NCBI RefSeq assembly: GCF_018143015.1
Contig: NC_054746.1
Span: 10,841,532-10,905,531, forward strand
Length of the DNA: 64,000 bases
From: Lytechinus variegatus
Lineage: Eukaryota; Echinodermata; Echinoidea; Temnopleuroida; Toxopneustidae
Reading direction: 5' to 3'
Shown in pieces: positions 7,807-18,300 of the stretch. A program made the translations under genes and the position numbers. The notes under the pieces were generated by a model. That model searched no databases and had not been told where the DNA came from. It saw nothing but the letters and a program-made list of their open reading frames with translations. Each line of letters starts with the position of its first letter. Within the stretch, counting starts at the first letter, position 1.

Positions 7807-10169
7807 TGTTTGTTTGTTTGCATTTATTTCTGCGTTCACAAACACAATACAAAATTATTTATAATTACAAAATACAAAATAATTCATAATATAAACAATG
7901 TGGTCATATTACATAATAAATACAAATAAGGATGTGAGTATAAATTAATCTTTTATAAATGTAAACATATACATATAATGTAAAAATGAACGCAGGAGAC
8001 CGCCATCGTGAGCGGTTAGGCTTGAATTGATGGCGGCCTCATAAAAGATTCGTGACTAAGATTGATATTTACTGACCAAGTGGGTGCATTGCAAGTGCAG
8101 GTGCTGGTGCTGTGTATAGCAGTTGAGTAAAATCAGAATATTAAATAGCGAATGTGAATATTTGAGTGAATGTTTTAATTTGGAGGGTGGGGTTGATAAG
8201 ATTGAATGATAGTTTTCTTTAGAGTGGCTTTTAATGAGTATATGGTTGAACACGTTTTAATATTGTTTGGAAGACCATTCCAAATGTCAGGACCATGGTG
8301 TCGTATTGATTTAGAGGCAATTACCAGTCTGGGGTTAGAGAGATGAAAGTTTCCGGATATGCGGGTTGGGTAAGTATGGACAGTACTATTAAATTTGAAC
8401 ATGTTATCAAAGGACGAAGGGAGCAGTTTGTTAATATATTTAAACATAATTATAGTTATTTGAATAGTATATAAGTTGGCAATTTTTAATGTTTTCAGTT
8501 TAAAAAATAAAGGATCGGTGTGAGCCAAATAATGTGATCCTGTACAAATGCGAATTGCTCTTTTTTGTAATTTAGAAATAGAAGTAAGTTTTGTGGAACC
8601 ACAATTAGCCCAAACAACGTTACAATATGTTATATACGGGAGTATTAACGAATTATACAATAGAAATAAAGTTTTGTGTGGTAAAATAAATTTCAACTTG
8701 GAAATTATTCCAATATTTCTCGAGATACATATAATGATATGGTGCAGATGTTCATTCCAAGACAAAGCTTGATCTATGATGACGCCTAAGAATCTAGATT
8801 GAGTCTTCCGCTCTAATGGTGTGCCGTCAATCTGTAAGTGAATTGGAGAATCTGTAATATGAGAATGTTTAAAATGGATGAAGTGGGTCTTTTTCGAGTT
8901 CAAGGATAGTTCATTAGCTTTAAACCACTGTGAGACTTTAATTAATTCAATATTTAAGATGTTGTTTAAGGAAGTTATATTTTTATGAGAAAAAAATATA
9001 TTTGTGTCGTCAGCAAATAATACAAATGATAAAATGGAAGATGTATTAATAATATCATTGACATATAATAAAAATAAAAGGGGGCCTAGAATGGAACCTT
9101 GAGGGACACCACATTGAACTGGAAGTAAACTAGAATCGTTGCCATTAAAAGAGACATATTGTTTTCGGTTTATTAAATAATTTTTAAACCAAAGGAGTGA
9201 TTGACCGCGAATACCATAATAATTAAGTTTTGAAAGTAAAATATTATGATTCAGTGTATCGAATGCCTTACTGAGGTCACAAAATATACCAATGACATGC
9301 TCTTTGTTGGCTATGGCGTTTGTTATTTTATCGTAAATTTGGATTAAAGCCAAGTTTGTGGAATAATTTTTTCTAAAACCATATTGATTAGAAATTAATA
9401 AATTGTGTTTGTTGATAAATTCATAAAGTCTATTATAAACTATTTTCTCGAGGATTTTGGATATACTAGGGAGAAGAGATATAGGACGATAATTGCTTAT
9501 TTCATGAGGATTGTCTTTTTTGAAAATTGGATTGACTTTGGCGATTTTTAATAAGTCAGGAAATATACCTTGTGATAGAGATTTATTAAAAACATGACTA
9601 AGAGGGTTTGCAAGCGGATGAATTATTTCTTTTAAAAGAGACATACTAATTTTATCATGCCCATGAGATTTGGAGCTATTAAGAGACCGTGTAATGTTGA
9701 GAATTTCTGTGGGGTTCGTAGGGTTCAGGAAAAATGAATGTGGATTAGGTTCGGGGAGGTAATCTGAGAAATGCGCATTTTGGCTATTGATCTTGCTTGC
9801 AAGTTCGGGTCCGATATTTGTGAAAAATGAATTGAATGAGTTTGCATGAAGGGAAGAGTCAACTTTGGAACCATTTAAAGTCATGTCATCAGTAGGTGGG
9901 GGATCTGCATTTGTTCCCATTAGTTCTTTGATGATTTTCCAGGTAGTATAAGTGTTTGAACTGGCATCTTTTATTCTATTAGTATAATACATTTTACGTG
10001 ATAAACGAATTAATTTTGTTAACTTGTTGCGATATACTTTGTATTTTTTTAAATTGGCTTCAGTAGGATTGCGTAAATGTGACTTGTAAAGGCAATTACG
10101 TGTCTGTATTGATTTTAATAAACCTTTTGTTATCCATGGTTGTTTGGGTGTTTTTCGATTATTTTTTAC
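7807..10169 (-). mobile_element. 5'-truncated non-LTR retrotransposon (LINE, CR1/Jockey-like)
   Basis: Minus-strand insertion with an intact 3' end (AAATAAATGCAAACAAACAAAC-type tail at 7807-7830, then about 340 bases of 3' UTR) and a 5' end cut within ORF2 near 10169. The flanking repeat resumes at about 10170 (TCTCGTTAAACAGACAATGC, compare TCTCATTAAACAGACAGTGC near 24090), so the second copy of that repeat shows the approximate empty site. The endonuclease domain and ORF1 are absent, as usual for dead-on-arrival LINE copies. Confidence 0.88.
8175..10169 (-). CDS. LINE ORF2 fragment: reverse transcriptase, 665 codons open
   Basis: The frame is open from the truncation point at 10169 to a TAA at 8175; the first ATG is at 9992, but homology-like text runs upstream of it, so that ATG is not a natural start. 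Landmarks in order: NYRPISLLP, GFRKNYSTN, CDLSKAFDTLNH, GVPQGSILGPLLF, then the catalytic FADDT (DD at 9006-9011) and a C-terminal SIRHHGPDIWNGLP motif typical of CR1/Jockey-group ORF2. There is no stop or frameshift in 665 codons, so the insertion is fairly recent even though it lacks its endonuclease. Confidence 0.92.
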   Translation of the reverse strand, partial: VKNNRKTPKQPWITKGLLKSIQTRNCLYKSHLRNPTEANLKKYKVYRNKLTKLIRLSRKMYYTNRIKDASSNTYTTWKIIKELMGTNADPPPTDDMTLNGSKVDSSLHANSFNSFFTNIGPELASKINSQNAHFSDYLPEPNPHSFFLNPTNPTEILNITRSLNSSKSHGHDKISMSLLKEIIHPLANPLSHVFNKSLSQGIFPDLLKIAKVNPIFKKDNPHEISNYRPISLLPSISKILEKIVYNRLYEFINKHNLLISNQYGFRKNYSTNLALIQIYDKITNAIANKEHVIGIFCDLSKAFDTLNHNILLSKLNYYGIRGQSLLWFKNYLINRKQYVSFNGNDSSLLPVQCGVPQGSILGPLLFLLYVNDIINTSSILSFVLFADDTNIFFSHKNITSLNNILNIELIKVSQWFKANELSLNSKKTHFIHFKHSHITDSPIHLQIDGTPLERKTQSRFLGVIIDQALSWNEHLHHIIICISRNIGIISKLKFILPHKTLFLLYNSLILPYITYCNVVWANCGSTKLTSISKLQKRAIRICTGSHYLAHTDPLFFKLKTLKIANLYTIQITIIMFKYINKLLPSSFDNMFKFNSTVHTYPTRISGNFHLSNPRLVIASKSIRHHGPDIWNGLPNNIKTCSTIYSLKATLKKTIIQSYQPHPPN

Positions 10170-10560
10170 TTTCTCGTTAAACAGACAATGCGAGCACCAG
10201 GAACAATGAAGTCATAGGCTCTGAGCAAATCGTGTTTCATAAAGTTATGAAAAATGTTTTTATGCAATATAACAATTATTATTATAATTATAATGAACAT
10301 TAATTTCTTCTTCCCCGCTACGTTTCTCTTCCTTTCTCCCTCTTTGTCTCTTTTTCCCGGTTTTTTTTGTCAGCCGATTGGAGGGCACGTGCCCCCACCG
10401 TGCAACCGCGTAGCCAGGATTTCATTTTGGAGGGGGCGGTAAATGCACGCGAAGCGTGCCAACACTTACAGAGCGCGCGAAGCGCGCTCCCTAGGTGGTG
10501 GGTGCAGGGAGGGGGAGATAGCGCGAAGCTTTTGGTGATTCATAAATTAAAATGAAAAGG
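10170..10560 (+). repeat. Right part of interrupted repeat and G/C-palindrome tail
   Basis: Flank of the split repeat (10170-10200), then a G-rich block with CACGCGAAGCGTG (about 10447), GCGCGCGAAGCGCGC (about 10474) and GCGCGAAGC (about 10522). The GCGAAGCGC core is the same as in the 115-bp units. Confidence 0.55.
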
Positions 10561-11640
10561 AGCCATCTCTCTTGTCTCCTGTACCTATATCAGCTCCAAT
10601 TCAGTTGACGATTTTGAACCTTGTTTTCAAAGTGATTGTGAACGCACAAAAAAGGAATACAATGGAGGAAATTAAAATACTAATAACCCCGCGCGAAGCG
10701 CGGAAGCTAAAGCGTTTTATCATTTTTTTCCATGGAAAGGGTCCCGAGAAAAGGGTATTCTCAAAGATATATTGAATACTTCTCTTGGAAAGATCAGAAT
10801 TGATTACAAACAATTTAGCGACAGTGCATATCTTTAACTCGCAAAACAGAAGAGAAGAAATGTATTTGTCGGGAGGAAGATATTCCTTCCCGCGCAGAGC
10901 AATGAAACTCTGAAATTTCAAAGGGCGGACGTTTCATCAAATGCAGGTATCTTGTACCCCATCGGCTCTATTTCAATTGATTTTCTACGATTATTGAACT
11001 TCATTACAAGGAAAATAGTGCGCAAAAAGTTGAAACTTCTGTGATTTATTGAAATTATATAAAAAAGGATGCCTAATTTCTTTGACTTATCCTGAAGCGC
11101 TTCATTTTGAATCAAAGAAACTTAATTGTCATTCAAAATTTAAAACTGAGGGCGCAAAACAGGACAGGAGATGAATGAGCAGGGAAATGACATGAAATTG
11201 AATAGAATTGAACGACACGAATTTTATACCTTCCTCTTTTTAAATTAGGAACCTGTTTGCCCCAAAATTATGGTTGTTTAGTAATGAGCTGAAAAGCAGG
11301 AGAAGTTGACTTTATGGAGGTGACGGCAGAAACTGATATAAAGATTTCACCCGCCCGGAGCCGACCCGACCAGATCAATAAAAAAAAGGATAACTTCATA
11401 TACTTCGGCCTAACCTTACTTTTAATCCATGCCCTATATACATTTGAATTTTAACTGGCAAGAAACACATATAGCTGAGGTGGAAAATAGGGTTAGAGAA
11501 AGGGTGGGGGAAACAATGGAGAACTTCAATATTGTCATTTAACCGCGCGCAGCGCGGAAGCAAAATTCATATAAAAATACAAAACGAGAATGAAGGAGTT
11601 TCTCTTTTGACAAAAAAAGAATAAAAAGGGGAAAAAACAC
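10561..11640. repeat. Spacer with a second GC-core repeat family
   Basis: CCGCGCGAAGCGCGG at about 10689 and CCGCGCGCAGCGCGG at about 11543 sit in otherwise AT-rich DNA. The text around 11500-11570 (GGGGGAAACAATGG ... GCGCGGAAGCAAAATT) returns inverted at about 26470-26560, so a dispersed repeat is present. No coding sequence was recognised. Confidence 0.5.
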
Positions 11641-11733
11641 AAAGCTACATTTCTTCCCTTTCTTCCCTTTCCTCCCTTCCTTTTTCCTTTTCTCCTCTCT
11701 TTTTCCCTTCTTTTTTTTCTTTTTTGGGGACGT
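11640..11733 (+). repeat. Pyrimidine-rich tract
   Basis: About 90 bases of almost only C and T (CTTTCTTCCCTTTCCTCCC type). Simple sequence. Confidence 0.7.
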
Positions 11734-11984
11734 TTTGAATAATCCTCAAATGAATAATCCTCAAATCACAAATGCCTATGTCAGCGAATTTGAAAACCAC
11801 CTTCATGGTTTATCTCAATTGACCTTTTACTGCTTGTGCGCAGTTTACAACCGTGAACAGGCTTATATGCCGGAGCCTATAAGCACAATTCATGCATCGC
11901 AAATCCACCAATTCTGAATTTGCTTTTGATTTACATTTGTATTTTCATTATTCATTTTAGTCATTTCTTTTCTAATCATGTATA

Positions 11985-12803
11985 CAGTGCGTCCCAGAAA
12001 AAACGAAACCGAGATTTAGCGATGATTTATCATGACTTAATCATAAATAAAATAAACAAATGACCTATCAATGTAAAGCTTAGAATCTCCTCTTTCATCT
12101 GGTATTACTTAGATTATTTCTCATTCACGCATGAGTGAGCAAAAATAATTTGAAAAGGGGATACCAAAAAGTCACTTGGCGGGCCGTATCTGTGTTTTGA
12201 AAAGAAAACCACATTTTTAAAAAGTTCAATATCTGCTCTTTAATTTGATACCTCAATTACAGAAAATGGTCTAGAAATAACAAAGTTCTGGTTATTTGAA
12301 ATAAGGCTTGAATTTCAATAATTTTAGAAAATGAAGAGGTTTTACAGGCTAGGGTTCAAACTCACTCGACACTCCTTTTTGTTGACGATCAGCCATGCAT
12401 GAAGTCTTTTGTTACCGTGCGATAGCTTCTGTGGGAAACCGGTGAAAACAAGTTTATTTAATGAAATTAGGGAAATACAAGCATTGTTTTGAGGGATCAT
12501 AACTTTTTTAATACTCGACCATTTTCTGTGATTAAGGTATCAAAGAAAAGAACAGATATTGAACTTTTTAGTCATGTGATTTTTCTTTTTGAAATTCAGA
12601 TACCCCCACCAAGTGAGTTTTTGGCGTCCTCTCTTCGAATTGTTTTTACTCACTCATGCGTAAATGAGAAATAATCTAAGTAACACCAGATGAAAGAAGA
12701 GATTCTAAGCTTTACATTGATAGGTCATTCGTCTATTTTATTTATGATTAAGTTATGATAAATCATCGCTAAATCTCGGTTTCGTTTTTTCTGGGACGCA
12801 CTG
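11985..12803. mobile_element. MITE with ~300-bp inverted arms, TA target (Tc1/mariner-like)
   Basis: Ends CAGTGCGTCCCAGAAAAAAC and its inverse, flanked by TA at 11983-11984 and 12804-12805. The arms stay recognisably inverted for about 300 bases each (11985-12290 and about 12490-12803), leaving a centre of about 200 bases. No transposase frame is present, so it is non-autonomous. A shorter relative lies at 42586-42887. Confidence 0.85.
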
Positions 12804-13770
12804 TATATTTATATTTTCTAGGCAATGTCATTTTATAGCTTCATTTAGAAATGAAAAAAAAAATCAATTCAGGCGGTGGGGTGGTGCGGCGGGGAGGGGG
12901 GGGGGGGGGGCGCTCACCACCTTTTTCGATATACCCTATACGGTTTATGTGCTATACCAATAATAAGGTCAAGTGGGTCGGTTCAATGCACCATGTTTAT
13001 ATTTTTGCCGGGTGCTGAAAATGCCGGGTGAAAATAGCACCTGGGTCCTTGTTGATCCAATTCTGACTAACTTGTCGATTCTCTGAGCAGTTTAAACCAG
13101 TTTTTGAAATAAATTATTGCTATACTTCAGCCAAAGATCAGGTAGGTGGTTATAGTATCATTATATAGACTTCTGATTAGGTCTACAGGCATATATTCAA
13201 CTCGAAACGATACGACAGCTTCTATGTCACAGTATTATTGTGCTAATGGATGCACATTCATGTTCACATGTGGGTATTATATCAATACATGTTCCGCCAT
13301 GTTCCCATACAATCGACCACGGATTTCTTCGCATGCCCGAGACATGGGGATCGAATATATTTTAATGTTTTTTTTTTTAAATATGAACGTCTTATATGAA
13401 AACTTGATGGGGACAATAATTTATGTACGCTTACGCGAATAATTTCTACTGGATTTTGTCAATTTGAACAATTAATTTTGTGTGTATTTTGCTGAGTTAT
13501 ACTTATGTTCATTCCATTTCTATCTTGACTGCCGTGTGCCATGGCACTTGTCATATAAATAAATTAATAATAAAAAAAAATAGAAAGATCTGCCTATTCC
13601 TATAGATGCACAAGCATGGCCTACATTTATTATACTCTTTTTTTTTATTCACCATGCACACCTGTTTTTGGAGTATTATATTATATGTATTGAGGATTTA
13701 TTTGTATTGGCATTGCTCACTGTTTATGATATAGGTTTTCCCGTCCAATTTCACCCGAATTGCATTTGAA
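12804..13770. other. Spacer with a G-run
   Basis: A G-rich tract with a 15-base G homopolymer (about 12896-12910) is followed by AT-rich DNA. A frame of about 98 codons at 13146-13442 has no recognisable features and I do not call it. Confidence 0.4.
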
Positions 13771-13774
13771 TTAA

Positions 13775-14326
13775 AGGGATGGCCCAGGCTGGATATAGTA
13801 AAATTCACAAAGCAAAATGCTGAAAATTTGATCAGAATCGGATAACAAAATAACGAAGTTTTTGAATTTTAAAGATATGCCATTATTCCGGTGAAACAGT
13901 TCTATGCATGTCTTTATAAATATATATTAATTAGGTAGACTGATGATGTCATATCCCCAATTGTTCTTTTGTATTTTGTTATATGAAATTAAGTTTATTA
14001 AAACAATTTTAAATAAGAACTAAAACAATTGGATTGACAACTGATTAAGTGCATTAATAATTTATTGCCACAATTTATTTCATCATAATGGAGACACATC
14101 ATTTACACATTTATAAAAAAGAAACATTTATGATATAATGTAGTAACATAAGAAAAGAGAATGTGGGGTGTGACATAATCAGCCCACCTAATGAATATAT
14201 TGAAAATGTATATATTCAATTCAAAAACTCTGTTATTTGTTATCCGATTTTGATGAAATTTTCAGCAGTTTGCTCTGTGACTTTCACTCTATTTAGATAT
14301 GAATATGTTCATCCCGGACTATCCCT
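13775..14326. mobile_element. TTAA-flanked palindromic MITE (family 1)
   Basis: AGGGATGGCCCAGGCTGG at the left and its approximate inverse (…GGACTATCCCT) at the right are each bordered by TTAA (13771-13774, 14327-14330). The arms are inverted over about 170 bases, including the phrase GCTGAAAATTT.ATCA.AATCGGATAACAAA. The left arm holds TGATGATGTCATATCCCC. No protein. A half copy lies at 33134-33410. Confidence 0.8.
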
Positions 14327-14330
14327 TTAA

Positions 14331-15170
14331 GGGAATGTATGTTCTGGTACAAACGATTTTAATCAACTTTCTAAACACGTGCTTCAATTTCAATTATTTA
14401 ACATTCATTTGCGTTTTTATCATTCATTTGCCTTTTTTTACAAGAAATTCAATTAAAAAGAAATCAACGATCCAAAAGCACTAACCGAATGGTGGTTCAA
14501 TTTTGTTCTAAATATACCAATTTGAATTTCATCTACGACACACACATTTGCACTTTAAACGTCCAAATTCAGATAATAATGTCACGTTGTTGACTCTTCG
14601 TTACGTCGTTTAAAATCATTTTTTTTTAATTTCCATAACTATTCGTGCCCCCCTTGAGTCCCCTTGAAGCAGTGCCATAATGAGCAATTTTTTTTAGGGT
14701 AAGATATGGCGAATCAGGCATAATTCACTTTTAAGAAATATAAATATTTCGACATTACGAAATAAAATTTTGCGATAGATTTTGACGTAACATAAAAAAA
14801 AATAATGTCATATTTTTTTCTTTTTATTTATTGATTTTTTTTTTTTTTGGGGGGGGAAATGTGAGCGCCTTTGGGGTCTAATACTTTTTTAATGGGGTAA
14901 TGTTTCGTGAGTGGTGGTAAACAACTTTTTTCGCGTGCATCTCCTAAAATTCACGGAAAATGCTTCTCTTTAGTTGTGATAACCCATTATCTGGGGAAAA
15001 ATCGGAAACCCCGTTCCAGGTAGAATGCGGGGTTCTAATTATCAGTTAAAGTTTGATATATCACTAAAATAATCACAAATACATTGGCAATATATTATAG
15101 TAATCAGTTCCATTCTATAAAGATTTTTGACGGTAAATATTCGCCGTTGATTTGAAATCGTTCCATAGGG
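14331..15170. other. AT-rich spacer upstream of the asparaginase gene
   Basis: 14690-14880 (ATATGGCG ... ATTTCGACATT ... GATAGATTTTG ... G-run) resembles 31190-31410 and is a dispersed repeat. No convincing TATA box or CpG island was seen before the ATG at 15171. Confidence 0.4.
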
Positions 15171-15366
15171 ATGGCCAGTGAAGTCACCCCCGTGATCATT
15201 GTTCACGGTGGTGCAGGAGACATCGCCGAGGGAAGGGAAGGTGCTGTGTATCCAGGTATCCAGGAAGCCGCCAGAGAGGGGTACAAGATTCTCCAGGATG
15301 GGACTGCTTTGGATGCTGTAGAAAGAGCCGTGTGTTGCCTCGAAGACAACCCACAATTCAATGCAG
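15171..15366 (+). CDS. ASRGL1: ASRGL1 exon 1
   Basis: Encodes residues 1-65 and the first base of codon 66 (phase 1). Starts [16 protein letters not shown], the beta-strand and glycine loop that shapes the active site. The donor is G|GTATAT at 15367. Confidence 0.93.
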
Positions 15367-18300
15367 GTATATGCCCAGGGGTGGAGCCAAGGGTGTATAG
15401 CAAGGGGAACACACTCTACTATATATATATATAAAAGAAGATAAAGTTTGAAAAATCACCATTATCAACATCATCCAGCGTGGGTCCTTGCCCCTCAATC
15501 GCTGCCTTCCCCCTAAATAAAAAGAAAAGAAAAGGGGATGATAGAAATTGAGGAAAAGACTGAAGGCAAACAAATGCTTGAAGTGTAATTAGGCACCAAA
15601 CCAAAAATATATATCGAAAATCTAAATCTTACAGAATGGGGGAAAATATGAATGTAATTTGGACTTGGACCCTTATGAAATAATGAAAATCCAAATTTTA
15701 TTGTTCGAAATATTGTAGAGGTGTTGTGGCTCATTGGATAAGTCTTCGGACTTTGAACCACAAGGTCCGGGTTCAAATCCCACCGCAGCGCTAATGTCCT
15801 TTGGCAAGGCGTTCATCTACATTTGCCACTCTCAACCCAGGTGTAGTAAATGGGTACCCGGTAGTAAGGAATTCCTTGAATGCTCGTTGCGTGCAAAAGC
15901 CGGCTAAAGCCGGGGTAATAATATGCAGCGCTGAGAAACATTTGTATTAAGCGCTATATAAATGTTGCATATTATTATTATTAAATACAAATCTGAATTA
16001 GAAATACTCTGAAAATTCTTTTTACCCAATTGATCATGGGCCCGGCAGCAACAGTGTTTTTTTTTTAAAAAAAAACAAGTGCACACCTAGTACCAACAAT
16101 GCATAAAGCATTTCCATTTATTTGAAAGCAGGATAAAAGACCATTGTAGATTAAATGCCTTGCTCACGGGCATAGGTGCCGCGGCCGGGGATCGAACCCC
16201 GGACTTTACATGTACAGCCAGGCGCCTTAGACCACTCGGCCACGGCACCTCCACAGTTACTGTGCAGCGCTCGATCGACGAAGCTCTCTCTATCCCTTAG
16301 AATGTTGAGAGCCAAACAGGGTAGCAGCAACCCCCATATGTTATAAGAGGTGTTTACATTTTAATCTGCTAGTTTGATTTTAAACCAGGAATTAAATTAT
16401 TCTGTTATTTGTTTTTACTTCAATCCAATTTAATTACAATATTTCATTTCTGTCGTAAGTACTAGTATGTGTCATGAAATCAACAAATAAAAGGTGTGTT
16501 TATTTATGTATTTATTTTTAATTTTTGTGTCCAGGCTATGGTTCAAAGTTGAATGCTGCTGGGGAATTAGAGATGGATGCCATTGTGATGGAGGGGAAGT
16601 CCCTAAAATCAGGTGCTGTATCATGCGTTCGGGACATCAAGAACCCAATCAAATTAGCAAGGACGGTCTTAGAAAAGGTGAGGGGCATGCAGACCGGCGC
16701 CATGGTATTTTTATGCGGGTAATCCTTTATGTTTGTATTTGAAATCAATAAAAATAAACTTAAACTTGAAACTTACTACCAAGATGATGTATTTTTTTTA
16801 AAGCGATCCAATTGAATAGTAGTGAAATGAAGAGTTACAAATCCTAAAATGCCCACATTTGGCGTCGTTGGGGGGGGGGGGGTAAGTAAATTAAGGGGTT
16901 GTTAAGATGGATACATTCTACAGTAAATGTACATGAATTTGATATCACCACTCATAATGATTCATATTGTAATTCGCACGTTTATGATTAATTATTCGAA
17001 AAACAGACCAATCTTGAACTAATAAGGCTCCTACTACTCCCACCACACGAGCCCACCCTTTTCCCTGTAGACGAAAATACGGTACTTGCACTTTGGCGAC
17101 CTTTATAAGGATGAGGATGATTACGTCTTAAAACTGATATTATATTAAAACAAATAAAATATTTCAGGGGCCGGGGGGGGGGTGGTCAGCCTTCATTGTG
17201 CTAACTCAATAACAAAAAAATTCTAACATTTTGAAATTGTGTTAATCATGCTCAGGGGCGGGGACTTTCCATTAGGGGGCACATTTTCCCGAGGAAAGTT
17301 CAACAAGCCAAAAAAAAGAAAGAAAGAAGAAAGGCTGTCACTAAAAACTGAAGGTCATTTTGTCTCACATAAAATAGAATAAAAACAATGGGGAAAATAT
17401 TCCTTATGAACGGTAAATTCTAACTAAAAATATTTGCTGTGACTCTCAAAGGGGTAGGGGCACACTTGTATATGAACGACACGTTTACATTAAAAATATT
17501 GATTATGACTCTCAAGGGGGGGGGGGGCACGGGCTGGAAATGCCCACCCCCCGGATCCGCCACTGATCGTGCTCTATATTGATTAAACATTTAAAAGTTA
17601 CATTTATTTCGTCTTTTAAAACTTAGACCGAACATGATTTTCTGATTGGGAAAGGACTTGAGGCTTTTATCGATGAACATGGTTTGACCAGGACTCCTCC
17701 TTCAGAGCTAATCTCAGAACGAGCGATCAACTTATTGGAGAGTATGAAGGGAACCGATTACCTCTCAGAAGTAAAACGTGAAGTGTATGTAATATTTATG
17801 GTGAAATATCAAGCATTTTTAAAATTACACAAAGAAAACGTACAATTCAAGTATCAAATAACGAACAATAGAAATAGAAATTAACCACTAGAATGCCGGG
17901 GAGGGGGGCAAAAATAGCTAACTGAATAAATGTGGCAATAAACCTCCTGCCCCACTTCCAGTGGTTATAAACATACATACATGGATTTGAAATATCAAAA
18001 TGATACATGCATGAAGTATTAATTTTTTTCGTTCGAGCGTTCTGTTCATTCATTCACTTTTATTCAACTGAGTGCATGTCGAAACGCTCCAGTATGTCCG
18101 TGTTAATGCTATTTTGCGATTTTCTAAATTATTGATGTTGTCATATCGCACCACGTACATGAGATCAGTTTTATTTGGTAATTGAAAACAGTCCAACTAA
18201 AAATTTGGTTTCCCATGCCACTTACAGTAATATTCAAGAAGACATATAAACAATAAATAAAATTGTCAAAAATAGTTGAAGAATGAATAAAAATTCAGAA

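Noticed and set aside
16175..16249. tRNA gene (Leu/Ser-like)
   Set aside because: The anticodon arm does not pair and a SINE body follows. The same applies to the tRNA-like parts at 22318-22392 and 63600-63670.
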